Positions 24,599 to 37,129 of a stretch of DNA of 64,000 bases are shown here, piece by piece. The notes beneath the pieces were generated by a model. The model did no database searches and was not told the DNA's origin. It worked only from the letters and a program-made list of their open reading frames with translations. The stretch comes from Liolophura sinensis. Its lineage: Eukaryota > Mollusca > Polyplacophora > Chitonida > Chitonidae. Each line of letters opens with the position of its first letter. The first letter of the stretch is position 1. A program made the position numbers and the translations under genes. The stretch spans positions 22,453,127 to 22,517,126 of the forward strand of contig NC_088297.1 of the NCBI RefSeq assembly GCF_032854445.1, in the 5' to 3' direction.

Positions 24599-24868
24599 TT
24601 TTTTTTTTTTTTTTTTTGATTGGTGTTTTACGCCGTACTCAAGAATATTTCACTTATACGACGGCGGCCAGCATTATGGTGGGTGGAAACCGGGCAGAGC
24701 CCGGGGGAAACCCACGACCATCCGCAGGTTGCTGGAAGACCTTCCCACGTACGGCCGGAGAGGAAGCCAGCATGAGCTGGACTTGAACTCACAGCGACCG
24801 CATTGGTGAGAGGCTCCTGGGTCATTACGCTGCGCTAGCGCGCTAACCGACTGAGCCACGGAGGCCCC
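24599..24868 (-). mobile_element. SINE family A, full-length copy with target duplication
   Basis: Poly-T at 24599-24617 is the reverse-complemented tail and the head ends near GGAGGC at 24866. CCGGCCCTTTT occurs on both sides (24588-24598 and 24879-24889) as target duplication. It sits in intron 1 of the lectin pseudogene, inserted against the gene's direction. Confidence 0.92.
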
Positions 24869-24928
24869 CCCCCCCACCCCGGCCCTTTTGGAGACACGAA
24901 GAATGGATTTAGGCCTGTGTATTGATGC

Positions 24929-25258
24929 GTGAGGTTTAACGTCGTATTTAGCAATTTTTCAGTTACATGAGGACGAGGGGTCAATAGGTGTGTCTATATA
25001 GGAAGGCTGTTCTTGTGAGAGAGCGAGCCCATGTCGCCAAAGTCCTGTCGCCATTGAAGTATCAAGTAACATGACACCTCACCTTGTCACATAATACTGA
25101 TACCGGCCAACCATTCATGTTTACACTAGCCTTTCATTGCTCTGCGCTAAGCGAGACAGTAGCAAGTATCATTTTTAAATTTTTAAACCCAGACCCGGGT
25201 TTGATCCAGGTATCTTCCTATTTAGAGGCGGACGCTCTATCCATTAGGCCCACCGGTT
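24929..25258 (-). mobile_element. SINE family B
   Basis: 3' end GTTTAACGTCGTATTTAGCA at the low coordinate, tRNA-like head GGGCCTAATGGATAGAGC read on the minus strand near 25250. It lies in intron 1 of the lectin pseudogene. Confidence 0.82.
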
Positions 25259-26636
25259 GTGAAGAATGCAGGTTTAATGCATGTCGAAAGCATTGCCCTC
25301 TGAACCCGTCACTAAGCCCTTTAAAAGATCCAAAGAATGTAGAACAAGCAGCCCGTTAACACTGCTGCTAATGCCTTTATTGAGAATTTGGGTTTTCGTA
25401 CAAAAAACGGTATGTCGAATGTGGAGCCCTTTGAAACCGTTCAATAAGCCATTCTGAAGATCCAGGTTGTGTTAACACTGTTGCTGAATCCTTTTGGATC
25501 TGAGAAATGAATGTTTTCTCAAACAAACCCAGCATGTTGAAGGCAGTCTCCGTTTTAAGAAATCATTATATTGCATACGCAATGCTCCGATAGTTAACAC
25601 TAGCGAATCCTTGGGTTCCATGCACCTACCGAACATGGAGTACATTGTTTAAAACGTTTTTGGTGCAGTTGAAAGACAGACAAACCGAGATTCCTATTTA
25701 TGATAGACACAACCGTCGTGCCCGTTATGTTTGTTTAAGGTGAGAGGTAAATATTGAAATCTATTTAAGATAACTATCTTAAATGTTACCCCCACCTCAC
25801 CCCACCCCCCATCCCCAGCTATTTCCATTTACACTGTGGATAGCGTTTCATTAAAAATCGTAAAAATCATGAATTCGATCAACAGAAACCGTAAAATGTA
25901 AATTTTCTGATAATCACCATCGCTTAACTACGAAGCTGTAAAAGTGACATGGTGACCAAATAAAATTTGGCAGAGAAAGAAAAGTTATATGGTGAAAAAA
26001 ATTTTCTTAGAAGAGAAATTTTTTTAACCCACGAGTTTACAAGTCGGCACCCCGGGTTTTCAAGTCAGCTACCCAGAGTTTACAAGTGGAGGCCTAAACA
26101 TAATTGACTAGTCACAATTACGGGTTACGCTATGATCTCATCTATATATAGATCGTCAGTGGCATTATACTTTTGCAAATTAACTTTTGTTGCTTGCAAA
26201 TTATACTTTCTCAGCCCCAAAATGTCCTGTTAGACGACGAGGAACGTCATTACGACTTATTGTACAACCTCCAACAATCTAGGATTATTATTAATAAAGT
26301 GAACACTCAACCAAATAATGTAATCAGATTAAAACTTATCACAGTCGTTTCTCAGATATGTGTATGTCACATAAAGTTAAGACATTTGGTCCTAACGTAC
26401 CTCATGGTAAGACCCTAGTCAAAATTATTATTCAAAATTATTTTCAATTTTTTTGATCTTCAAAAAAATGTATTTTCACCATGTCGTTTTTACGGCTCGG
26501 TACTTAACAGTTTTCTTCTGTCAAGATTTTTTCAAATCTTCTATTCACTAACTCTGTGCAATAGTGGCAACTCTGAACGATAAACTCACTTTACTTGGTG
26601 CTTCCTTTTCAAGTTAGCTTGATTTTATTTATTCAG
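25259..26636. other. Intron 1 of the lectin pseudogene, 3' part
   Basis: No coding signal. A C-rich stretch lies at 25790-25816. Confidence 0.5.
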
Positions 26637-26880
26637 GTCGAGTTAATCTGGCCTTGAACAAGCCGGCTTTTGAGTCCTCTTCGCACGGATCATACGCTGA
26701 AATGGCAAACGACGAAACAGAATAGCACAACGTTTCCAGTGGAACTTGCTCACATACCAAAGGGAGAGATGGCCCCCTGGTGGACAGTTGACCTCCAGGG
26801 AAACTACATCATACATTCCCTGCGAATATATAACCGGGATGAATCAATGTGCAATTATTTCCAAAGTTGTGCGTCAGATA
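26637..26880 (+). pseudogene. Pseudogene exon 2: broken N half of the lectin domain
   Basis: After the acceptor TTCAG the frame reads RVNLALNKPAFESSS and AEMAND, then is lost. Compared with 38725-38962 there is one deleted base near 26710 and two inserted bases further on. The later part (PWWTVDLQGNYIIHSL) is in a different frame. The end is approximate because the GTAAC donor seen in the intact gene is replaced here by GTCAG. Confidence 0.72.
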
Positions 26881-27377
26881 TTTTTGGCATACATTCTAAC
26901 AAATATTACTTTCTGAAATTGCTCGACATTTAAATTGTGGAAGTCAAAAAGTAAACTAGCTTCAGGAAAAGAAGTGCGTAAGATTCCAACAAAAGGAAAA
27001 TAATCTCATTCTGTCTTATGTCAACTTCTTAGAAATAAATGCCCTGGGGCCGATTCCACAAAGCCATTTCTGACTTAAGTGAAAATTTGAAATACGATCT
27101 CAAAGCTTTTTGGGGGATTTTAGAAATTAAATTGTGTACTCCACATCAATGTTATCTTAAGACAAATGTGTCCAAATTTCAACTTCCTGTACCAAAAAAT
27201 AAGCATCGTACAGAGCTTTTACACTTTGACTTAGTCAGAATGGGTTTGCGGAATCGACACTTGTGATATTTAACTTGCCTTCACATGACTTCATTAAACT
27301 TTCGACATTAGCTAAGTAAAAATTGATGTTTCTACATGGCTTAAAAAATATTAATTTCTAGAGTAGGAATACCTACC

Positions 27378-27500
27378 AGCAACCTGCGGATGGTCGTGGT
27401 CTTATCTCGCCCTCTGTTTGATCTTCTCTCACTGTAATGTTAGCAGCCGTCGTATAAATGAAATATTCCTAAGTACACCATGAAACAGCAATAAAATAGA
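27378..27500 (+). mobile_element. SINE family A, 3' part, diverged
   Basis: CAACCTGCGGATGGTCGTGG to AATATTCCTAAGTACACC, in an intron of the lectin pseudogene. Confidence 0.72.
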
Positions 27501-27728
27501 TAAGTACAAAAATATAAAATGACAGATACCAACTACATGTAGCAATGTTCAGATTGCGCAAATCAATTGGTGGCCTTTCTGATATTTTAGGAGATAATTT
27601 ATTATTATCTAATCCACACTCATTTTTCTTTGTTGTTCTTCATCAGTCTACGATTTTCTAATAGCCACAAACCCATATGGGTAGGCTCACCAGACATTTA
27701 TTGTTATAAACGTTGTAGGTTTGCCCAG

Positions 27729-27941
27729 GACTGGCCGGGTTTAGAGTCCACGTTAGCGACAAGATTAACACCACGGCACCAGAAACGCGATATAAACTCC
27801 CTGTCATATTGATGACGAAATACCAGTACCAGCAATAATTGACGTCAACTGTACGTCCATCACTTGTTGGGAGATACGTCACCATTTCTCTTAACCGGAC
27901 ATCGCCTGGTTACCTTACATTGTGCGAGGTCGAGATCTATG
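27729..27941 (+). pseudogene. Pseudogene exon 3: broken C half of the lectin domain
   Basis: It aligns base for base with 41474-41688 over most of its length, including the stretch encoding GRYVT and LCEVEIYG, and ends at a GTTAGT donor. It is 213 rather than 215 nt, so the frame shifts inside. The acceptor is GCCCAG. Confidence 0.68.
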
Positions 27942-28259
27942 GTTAGTGGGTAACTACAAGTAGATTCAAGCTTAAGGGTAGGGGCAAATGCGGTCTTCAC
28001 CTCTATAATGTGTAATTCCTGCTTGGAGTCGTAACTTAAACTAAAATCTATATCACGAAAATCTATCCCGGAGCATAAATTAAATTCTGTACAGAACATA
28101 ATAAAACATTCGTTGTGTAATTTCTTACAAATGTGGTTGAAATTCAAGACGATTGTCTGCGAGCACAAGCTATAACATATATTTGTGGGTTGCCAGACAC
28201 TGTCATGTTGCAATTCTAGTCAATGATTTCCATTGTATCCTGATATCTTGCACTTTTAG

Positions 28260-29055
28260 GTTTTTAACCTTTCTTCGGACTCTGTCGTCCTGCCCATGTC
28301 TCTCACAGAAGTTTACGAATACAGAACAGTATGTGGAGCAAGTTGCCACAACCTCATCCATTGAACTGGATACCGACAAATCCTTGACCTCTCTTCAAAG
28401 CACATCACCGGTTTCACAAACCCAGTTTAAAACAACTTCTCACCTGCAGACTGACAGCGTCAATACAAGTAAAGTACGTGGAACAACCAGCTATCACTTC
28501 AATCTTGTTCCTGGTACCGACAAATCAGTGTTCATTCCCTCTGCCGAGGACGTCTCCGCAATATAGATCATCGGATACACAATCCGAGTTGAAAACAACT
28601 TCGCGCCCTGCAGACCTGACAGCATCAGTACAGGTAAATACTTGGAACAATCAGCTACCACATATTTGACGCCACAAATTGACGAATCTCCTCGTGGAAG
28701 TGGTCCGGAAATGGTTTCAACCCCGGGTTTTCTAACTACATAACAGGTAAAACTACACGATCAACTTCACCAACAGTCCACCAAAAATGCTGTTGCTCAT
28801 CTGGCAGAAAAACCCCCCCTTACCGACCCAGACTCAAACACCTTCATGTCCAGTGTGTTGAGTGACCTTGAACATTGACAAGAAGATTGTGGCAAAGGAA
28901 CGCAGAAAATATATGTCTATGCAGATGATCGGATGTCTTCTGCAGCCCTCAGTGTGTCGTTCATGGCCGCTACTTGGCTTTGGTGTGGCATTATTCTATG
29001 TGACGTGAAGAAAGTCTTACAGGACGTAAAAGGATTGGGATCTGCTGGAATATAA
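28260..29055 (+). pseudogene. Pseudogene exon 4: broken stalk and transmembrane exon
   Basis: It carries recognisable pieces of exon 4 of the intact gene: EQYVEQVATTSS, TDKS, and near the end the DNA for KERRK and for the hydrophobic helix and DVK tail. An extra T makes TAA three codons in. The 13-residue repeats of the intact copy are missing or reduced to one trace near 28680. Confidence 0.65.
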
Positions 29056-29163
29056 GAACTGACTCTATGTTGCTACAGGGCCTCTTTTTGTTTATATATA
29101 TATTATATATATATATATTAATATATAATATATATTAAATATATATATATATATAGTGACGAA

Positions 29164-29170
29164 TCTCGTC

Positions 29171-29226
<56 letters not shown>
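29164..29226. repeat. AT and GT microsatellite
   Basis: TA repeats followed by about 23 GT units; the same locus recurs at 30423-30508 in the second copy with a shorter GT tract. Confidence 0.92.
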
Positions 29227-29230
<4 letters not shown>

Positions 29231-29559
29231 AAATATAAGATAGTACTAAATGGGGCCGTTGCCGTCCAAGCCATTACTGTTCATTCTGATCGGGTTGTAG
29301 GTGTAAGGCGTTGCTACCACACTATGGTCCTGTTTCTCTGTTGTCAATGCAAATAAGATTCTGGAAAAATAGCTACAAATGTCATGTCTGATTTTATTCA
29401 AACAAACAACATTATATTTCATGATTAATAAGGGTTCAGAAAAATTCTTTCAACAGTACATTCTGCTTGTTCCCCTTATGACTCTTTTTTTCAGAAAGAG
29501 TATCTAATCACAAAAGTGTTACAGTCTTCTTGGGTTTGTTGGAAGCTTGCGTTTGCGAT

Positions 29560-29920
29560 CAGTTTGATTCTGGTTGTAATTGAAATCATTTAGCATATAT
29601 ATGCAGGCATGCTAGTCCCTATGTTTAGAAGCAATGGTTTAATGTTATGACAACACAGCATTTTGAGTAATTCTAGACCAGGTAAGTTTAATAAATCGTA
29701 ATTAACATCACTACATTTTTTACCTAAGTTTGCTTAAGCCATGATGCTATAGGTGACCTGTAAATTGGTAGTATTTGTGCAATTACTTGAACAGTCAGAA
29801 TAAAACACTGAGCTAGCTAAATGAACACCGGTTATGTGTGACCATTTGCCAGTATTACACTGGCGTCGCCGCTCTGGTTTCACTCTCTATGCTGTGCGTC
29901 TTAATGTAAGACCCCCGTAG
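29560..29920. repeat. Unclassified interspersed repeat, copy 2
   Basis: CATCACTACATTTTTTACC, TTGCTTAAGCCATGATGCT, GAACAGTCAGAATAAAAC and TTTCACTCTCTATGCTGTGC. The copy at 30870-31175 is its duplicate across the gap. Confidence 0.62.
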
Positions 29921-30107
29921 GGAACCTCATTTTTTTAAACCTTCACAAATGCAGCTAAAGCTGTTCTAATTGTCAGTTATCCACCACAAGTGTTACATTT
30001 TAATTTGTTGACGAGGAATTGTTACTGGGATGTGATGACCTTGGTGCATTTTGTGGCTTGTATGCGGATGAGCGTCTTCAATGGTCCTTTGGTTGTTGCC
30101 ATACGGG

Positions 30108-30197
30108 GCCTCCGTGGCTCAGTTGGTTAGCGCGATAGCGCAGCGTAATGACCCAGGAGTCTCGAACCAATGAGGTGGCTGTGAGTTCAAGTCTAGT
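30108..30197 (+). mobile_element. SINE family A head, cut by the assembly gap
   Basis: Same insertion as 31390-31650, seen in the first copy of the duplicated block and truncated at the N run. Confidence 0.88.
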
Positions 30198-30397
30198 NNN
30201 NNNNNNNNNNNNNNNNNNNNNNNNNNNNNNNNNNNNNNNNNNNNNNNNNNNNNNNNNNNNNNNNNNNNNNNNNNNNNNNNNNNNNNNNNNNNNNNNNNNN
30301 NNNNNNNNNNNNNNNNNNNNNNNNNNNNNNNNNNNNNNNNNNNNNNNNNNNNNNNNNNNNNNNNNNNNNNNNNNNNNNNNNNNNNNNNNNNNNNNNN
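30198..30397. other. Assembly gap of exactly 200 N
   Basis: A round number of N, so the true gap size is not known. It separates the two copies of the 1.1-kb block. Confidence 0.99.
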
Positions 30398-30463
30398 TGT
30401 TGCTACAGGGCCTCTTTTTGTGTTATATATATATATAATATATATATAGTGACGAATCTCGTC

Positions 30464-30513
<50 letters not shown>

Positions 30514-31495
30514 AAATATAAGATAGTACTAAATGGGGCCGTTGCCGTCTAAGCCGTTACTGTTCATTCTGATCGGGTTGTAGGTGTAAGGCGTTGTTAC
30601 CACACTATGGTCCTGTTTCTCTGTTGTCAAATGCAAATAAGATTCTGGAAAAAATAGCTACAAATGTCATGTCTGATTTTATTCAAACAAACAACATTAT
30701 ATTTCATGATTAATAAGGGTTCAGAAAAATTCTTTCAACAGTACATTCTGCTTGTTCCCCTTATGACTTTTTTTTTCAGAAAGAGTATCTAATCACAAAA
30801 GTGTTACAGTCTTCTTGGGTTTGTTGGAAGCTTGCGTTTGCGATCAGTTTGATTCTGGTTGTAATTGAAATCATTTAGCATATATATGCAGGCTGCTAGT
30901 CCCTATGTTTAGAAGCAATGGTTTAATGTTATGACAACACAGCATTTTGAGTAATTCTAGACCATGTAAGTTTAATAAATCGTAATTAACATCACTACAT
31001 TTTTTACCTAAGTTTGCTTAAGCCATGATGCTATAGGTGACCTGTAAATTGGTAGTATTTGTGCATTTTGAACAGTCAGAATAAAACACTGAGCGAGGTA
31101 AATGAACACCGGTTATGTGTGACCATTTGCCAGTTATTACACTGGCGTCGCCGGTCTTGTTTTACTCTCTATGCTGTGCGTCTTAATGTGAGACCCCCGT
31201 AGGGAACCTCATTTTTTAAACCTTCACAAATGCAGCTAAAGCTGTTCCAATTGTCAGTTATCCACCACAAGTGTTACATTTTAATTTGTTGACGAGGAAT
31301 TGTTACTGGGATGTGATGAACTTTGTGCATTTTGTGTCTTGTATGCGGATGAGCGGCTTCAAATGGTCCTTTGGTTGTTGCCATACGGGGCCTCCGTGGC
31401 TCAGCTGGTTAGCGCGATAGCGCAGCGTAATGACCCAGGAGTCTCGAACCAATGAGGTGGCTGTGAGTTCAAGTCTAGTCCATGCTGGCTACCCC
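30398..31495 (+). repeat. Second copy of the 1.1-kb duplicated block
   Basis: It restarts at TGTTGCTACAGGGCC and passes the point (GTCTAGT, near 31479) where the first copy stopped, continuing into the rest of a SINE. Differences are small indels and single bases, at the level of alleles. Confidence 0.93.
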
Positions 31496-31650
31496 TCCGG
31501 TCGTACGTGGGAAGGTCTGCAGCAACCTGCGGATGGTCATGGGTTTCCCCGGGCTCTGTCCGGTTTCCACCCACCATAATGCTGGCCACCGTTGTATAAG
31601 TGAAACATTCTTTAGTACGGCGTAAAACACCAATCAAATAAATAAATAAA
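31390..31650 (+). mobile_element. SINE family A, full-length copy with target duplication
   Basis: Head, body and AAATA tail are complete. TTGTTGCCAT flanks both ends (31375-31384 and 31651-31660). Confidence 0.92.
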
Positions 31651-31892
31651 TTGTTGCCATGCAATTCCTTGTATTACCTGATGTTGCCGATTTGGTTGTT
31701 ATGATCATATATGACCACAAGCCGCACCCTATTTAGAATAATTATGCTGGGATCTTTCAACATCGTTGTCATATTACTAAAGCCTTGACAAGTGTGGCTT
31801 AAAACAAACTCAAGTATACGTACATACACTCACAAAAATATTTTCTCATTAATAAATGATTATGTTGTCTGCTTGTAACTTAAGTCTGGCGT

Positions 31893-32116
31893 TCAACATG
31901 AAGGCGATAGGTTGACCCCTATCAGTAGCTCGGGCGGGTGCGACTTACTTGCCTGCAGTAAGGCGTCTCAGTGAACCACCACTAGATAAAAGAGCGGTGG
32001 AAATCCGTCCCGCGACAACGAGGCACGTTACATGCATTCTAAGGATTTCTTCGTCGTCATATGACTGAAAAATTGTTAAGTACAACGTCAAACCCCAAGC
32101 ACTTATTCACTCACTC
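31893..32116 (+). mobile_element. SINE family B, head-truncated
   Basis: From GCGTTCAACATGAAGGCG through GTGGAAATCCGTCCCGCG to GTCGTCATATGACTGAAAAA and a CACT-rich tail. Confidence 0.82.
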
Positions 32117-34173
32117 TAACTAAAGTCATCTCCTTGACACAGCCTGACAGTCCTATATTAATCCTCATTAGGAATTCCGTTCAACAACAAAAACTAAGTA
32201 CGATTTGCTGCTTATCCTGTCAGACCAGGGGTATCCTTTCTAAATGGATTCAAAGTGTGTTTCCTTCTCATTTACCCTAATTATCGTAAGAGGTGAAATC
32301 CACGAAAATCACAATCTATTTACTTCTTAGTCGTTAGCAATTTTTTTGAAATTGGCAAAAAAGCCTTGGCTTTTTCACATTTTTCCTTATTTTTACTGAA
32401 ACAAAATTTAGATGAATTTTGAAAGTATTTCTGAAATCAGCAGTCTTGCCGCTTTCCGGATAAAAGTGCATAAAACTAACATACATCGCTTGTCTCGTCG
32501 CCTTTGAGGCTTTCCTCGTTGTCGCCGATAGACTCCCGGGCATTGTGGGTAATGTCTCACATGCAGCTCTCGTGTATCTTTTTAAATTAATGGGAATTGT
32601 ATATTGTAGCAGAAGACTCTTGTTTCTTATCGATGTCTTCTCTTCAGGTGTACAGGCACGTGTGATCTCGAAACCATTCACTCACTTAAATCACATTTGA
32701 TATTTACCGCACGCAGCGAAGCTTGTTAGAACGACTGAACCAATCAGGATTATCTCCCTGAAGTTGGAGACCCCCTCTACCAATTGCATTCCATTCTGTA
32801 ACATTTCCAGCACTCAAATTGTTATCTGGTTATCACTAGTTTTTACAGTATTGATACAGTTATCGGAAGACGCTTATTTTAGGTCGGATTTAACTTCTGA
32901 ACCCAATTCTTCACATTCTTTTCAAGAGAAAATTTCAGAAAATCCTGTGTACAGCGTAAAGAGATAATTATATGGACCAACAAGAAAGATGTGGTCTAAG
33001 AGATGAGACATCCCAGCTGCTCAACGTGATCCACTGTATGTAGCTGCTGGGACATTCGAATACTGTAGACCACGACGCAGAGCCCGCGGAGAGGTAGTGA
33101 TCGTAACAATGTTTTCCATCACAAGTATATCACAGAAAGTTGTAGGGGCAATACGAAATGTCAACCTTTGACATATGACAATCTCGACCATGTGTTTGAG
33201 ATAAATGTATAACAATTAGGGTTCATAATGTACCTTTATGAACCCACCCGGAATACATGAGTTTACAGACAAGGAATTTTTCTGAAATGACATATCTTGA
33301 ATAAGGTGAAATTTTCCTTCTTCGTCCTTTGGGAGCCCCACGTAAAGAGTAGCAGTGCAAATGCCCAAAAAGGCGGACTTTAAAAGGAGCGCCCTATTTC
33401 TTTTGCTAATTTACGTCTACACAGTTAGAAGGATCTGGTCAATTCGACCACAGAAATTTTGATACATTAGCATCCGACCAAATAATGGGGCGATCAAATA
33501 TTAAAAGGTCGAAATGACTAGATACCTTAGGGTAAGATTTCTTTGGTTGCCAGAACAGGGTCAAAGTAACCATTAAAAGATTGACAAAACGATTTGAATT
33601 TTGAATTTTACGGTATCAAGAATAGGGTCAAGGACCCACTACCAATGATGTCGTATTTTCTTTGGTCGTATTTTCTTGGTCACCAAAATAAGGTCATAGC
33701 AAACGTTATAAACAAAATTATATTGATTGTTTTGACCAGTCTTTTAAAAACATTTATCCCGGATTAGGACTGCCTTAATTTTATGAAAGGTTCATCTTCG
33801 GTTGGAAAACATTTTGTCAGGTCAGTTAAATCCTAAGGGAATAGCTGAGGTGACAAACGGAAGGTTAATTGACGGCCCGACAAACCGGACATTCTGAGAT
33901 AGACTTACTAATGAGAAAACTGGCCGGGCGCTCCTTAGGGCCTAGTTCATGGTGCCGAGTCTCGGAAGTGAGGACTGTATTAAATGGTGCGTGACAGCAA
34001 GCGGCTTCTGAGAAGAGTCCCTTTGAAACAGTTTTCCCATCTCTTGAGCCACATTAGCAGCAGCAGACGGGCGGGTAGCACAGACAGGACGAGACCGGGT
34101 ATCCTGAGCCTAATCAGAGACAGCTGGACTTCTCTGCTGGATGTCGCATTGCGTTTGGGACCCATTATTCTTC
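32117..34173. other. No recognised gene
   Basis: Holds a 115-codon minus frame (32681-32334) and short frames near 34000 on both strands with no recognisable domain. GC content rises near 33940-34170, which could be a remnant of a gene or element. Confidence 0.45.
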
Positions 34174-34381
34174 AACAGATAGTATGAAAAGGTGAGTTTC
34201 AGGAGATATACACACATGATTCAACAGAAACTATGCAAAGGCGAGGAACAGGAGATATGCATATATGATTCAACAGATATTATATAAAGGTGAGTTAGGG
34301 GAGATATACATATATGAATCAACAGAAACTGTGGTGCAAAGGTGAGGAACAGGGGATATACACATATGATCCAATAGAAAA
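34174..34381. repeat. Minisatellite, about four units of 50-57 bp
   Basis: Units contain TCAACAGA, a GTGAG or GCGAGGAACAG stretch and GGAGATATACA. Confidence 0.85.
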
Positions 34382-34477
34382 CCTATGTAACATATTGTAA
34401 ATACTGTCTGTCAACTAAAGTTTGAGACACATTGTCTTTGAAAAGTTTGGAACGCCAAATTAAGGCACAAATTTTTG

Positions 34478-35200
34478 GGGCACACTGTCCCATTAAACAG
34501 GGTATACCATCCCAGGAAATACTGGGCACACTGTTCCATAAAACAGGGTATACTATCCCAGGAAATACTGGACACACTGTCCCATAAAACAGGGTATACT
34601 ATCCCTGGAAATACTGGACACACTGTTCCATAAAACAGGGTATACTATCCCCAGGAAATACTGGGCACACTGTCCTATAAAACAGGGTATACTATCCCTG
34701 GAAATACTGGGCACACTGTTCCATAAAACAGGGTATACCATCCAGGAAATACTGGGCACACTGTCCCATAAAACAGGGTATACCATCCCAGGAAATACTG
34801 GGCACACTGTCCCATAAAACAGGGTACACTATCCCAGGAAATACTGGGCACACTGTTCCATAAAACAGGGTATACTATCCCTGGAAATACTGGGCACACT
34901 GTTCCATAAAACAGTGTACGCTATCCCTGGGAATACTGGGGCAAATTGTCCCATAAGAGAGGGTATACCATCCCTGGAAATACTGGGCTCACCGTTCCAT
35001 AAAACAGGGTGTACTATCCCTGGAAATACTGGGCACACTGTCCCATAAAACAGGGTATACTATCCCTGGAAATACTGGGGCAAACTGCCCCCTTATACAA
35101 TATTCTATTTCAGGAAATACTGGGACACACTGTAATCTAACTCAGGGTATTCTATCCCTGGAAATACTAAGGTACACTGTCCCCTAACGGGGTATTCTTT
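34478..35200. repeat. 46-bp minisatellite, about 15 units
   Basis: The unit reads GGCACACTGTTCCATAAAAC, AGGGTATACTATCC and GGAAATACT. Units near 35080-35300 are degenerate. Minus-strand frames through it (such as those reading VFPGIVYPVLW) are repeat artefacts. Confidence 0.94.
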
Positions 35201-37080
35201 CCTTAACAAGTCACATTGGGCCACATTGTCACAAGCCTGTAAGTATTGGGGATATCTCCTAAACCGGACATACTGTCTCGCCTAAACCGGACACACTGTC
35301 TCCGGAAATGTAGAGGTAAATCATATTGTAAATATTTTACAGCATCTTCCAGCACAATATTTTGAATATTGAACCACTTCGCACGATGATGCCAAACAAT
35401 GATACCCCTGAGTTTTTTTTGCCCAACATGTAATTTGTGAGACCTACTTTACGTTGTACTTTGACACTGGAACTGAGTGTGCACGGCAAGAAGGATGCCC
35501 TATAAGCTCACCAATAACATTGCATTTAACCGAGGAATGGGTTTCAGTGATAGAAGCGCTAAAATGCGGACGGACAAGTTTTCCGGGGAACAACAAAATC
35601 CTATAAACCATTATCCCCTATCTGCACTTATACTGCATCTGACGAGTAAGACAATATGACGTTATTAGTCTGGGCTGGATAGAGAGCTGGTATGGGTGAA
35701 CTGCTGCGCCGGGTAACCTGTGCAGTGTAACTTATATGTTGTAGACCTACCATCCAGCCCCAGGCTATGTAAATGCGGACGGGAGGAAATTAAATTATCT
35801 AAACCTTAAATAAAAGATTGACCGAAAAGAAGAATGTACGTAACCATTTTGGTTCCTAAAATGTAGGAGAATATGAATGAAAATGGACACCAATACACAA
35901 ACTTTCACCACACTGCAGACAGTCCGGAAAGTCTCCTGGGAGAGCGATCTAACTTAGACGGCACGCTGTGATGTAATGGTGATCCCTTCGACACAACACT
36001 CAGTCTTGTCAATGTGAAGACGATAATATTTGAATTTCCATCAATCTTGAACATAAATTGAGAACCAAAAATGTTGAACAACGTGTTGTTTGCAGTCAGT
36101 CTAAGTTGACAATAGAATTTAGGTTGTCAACGCTTTATGACTGCTGGTGTCGTCACACTATGATCTCATGTATAGCGACAAAGCATGACGTCAACGGATT
36201 ACATCACCATACTACTGATTTCAGGGAGGTGTTTTGAGGTTTGCTTGGAACATGGGATGATATTCTACTAAAAAATTGGAAGCTTCTGCACGAACAATAA
36301 TGTTTTGTGACATTTATTTGCCTCTAAAAATGCATTTTTGTCGACGAAATTTTGGGTCATTAAGGATATGTTGGAACGCCGAAACAAAAATATGCTATGT
36401 AAATTAAATAAGATGACTTCAGACAGTATTGACAAAACTTTCACAAAATTCATAAAGTCATGAATATTCGACAACTGTCAAACTGAAAATTACAATCAAA
36501 ACTTTCCATTTTTAAAATTTATTTCTCAAACCCCGCTGCAGTATTTCCAAGTACATATTATTACTATGTACTTCCATTTCATTCGCTCCAGTCGAAATCC
36601 TTCGGATATTTATTGTTTTCTTTGAAATACGAAACTAATAGCTTATATTAACACGTATTATAATTCTCCGGATTATTGAATATTTTTAAAATAACTAGCA
36701 AAAAAAGACAAAGCATCACGGCTTCGACCAAACCGCTTGCTTTCAATGTCATTCTCAGCCAGTGCCAGCAATATGCAGGCAGATTGATCGATGCTTATCG
36801 TCACATTGTAGCTAGAAGACAGGTTAAATTGGTAAACACTACGGCTCGGCGCCTTAGACAAAGATAAGACAGGTTAAACAATCTTGTAGTTATAAATGCT
36901 CGTTTACACATTATCTTACACTTGAAGCTTGGTGACAAGTAGAGAATGGTTGGATCGAAAGTGTGTATTAAAGATCACTGTCAGTTGTCATTTTTTCTCC
37001 AGAACTTGGGTTAACACGACAGTTTACCTCCATCTTCCTGCAGAGGGTGAATACGTGTAGAACTAAGCAAGACAGTGGGT
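35201..37080. other. Upstream region of the intact lectin gene
   Basis: No gene recognised. The last 100 bp (TCCTGCAGAGGGTGAATACG and following) resemble the sequence before the pseudogene start at 24208, so promoter-proximal DNA was duplicated with the gene. No clear TATA box at a fixed distance. Confidence 0.45.
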
Positions 37081-37129
37081 ATGTTTCTACTAGTTTGGAT
37101 TTACGCCTTTTACGCGGAGCAAACTTCTG
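37081..37129 (+). CDS. Lectin gene exon 1: signal peptide
   Basis: It encodes MFLLVWIYAFYAEQTS plus the first base of the next codon, then the donor GTGAG. The hydrophobic core and small residues near the end fit a secretion signal. The start is supported by the homologous ATG at 24208, which is in a GCCGCCATG context, and by an identical 49-nt exon length and phase 1 donor in the pseudogene. Confidence 0.7.

Larger units (their letters stand above)
24208..29055 (+). pseudogene. Fucolectin-type lectin pseudogene, second copy, same four-exon plan
   Basis: Exons homologous to the intact gene lie at 24208-24256 (signal peptide), 26637 to about 26880 (N half of the lectin domain), 27729-27941 (C half) and 28260-29055 (stalk and membrane segment). 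Exon 2 starts GRVNLALNKPAF but loses frame after MAND, meeting a TAG, and resumes in another frame with MAPWWTVDL and RIYNRDES. Exon 3 has a net 2-base loss. Exon 4 has an extra T at its start that creates a stop, and more shifts near the SAPDDR-equivalent region. The donor of exon 2 is also altered. Order, spacing and orientation match the intact gene, so this is a tandem duplicate that has decayed. Sequence errors could explain one lesion but not all. Confidence 0.75.
29069..30197 (+). repeat. First copy of a 1.1-kb duplicated block next to the gap
   Basis: Starting TGTTGCTACAGGGCC, it repeats almost base for base at 30398 onward, including microsatellites, AT-rich sequence, an unclassified repeat and the head of a SINE. 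It breaks off at GTCTAGT directly before the N run. Confidence 0.93.

Noticed and set aside
29156-29356. 66-codon frame with a CV repeat
   Set aside because: Translation of the GT microsatellite.
32334-32681. 115-codon minus frame
   Set aside because: No recognised family; composition is compatible with chance. Left as unexplained rather than called a gene.
34383-35038. Series of overlapping minus-strand frames reading VFPGIVYPVLW
   Set aside because: Translations of the 46-bp minisatellite.
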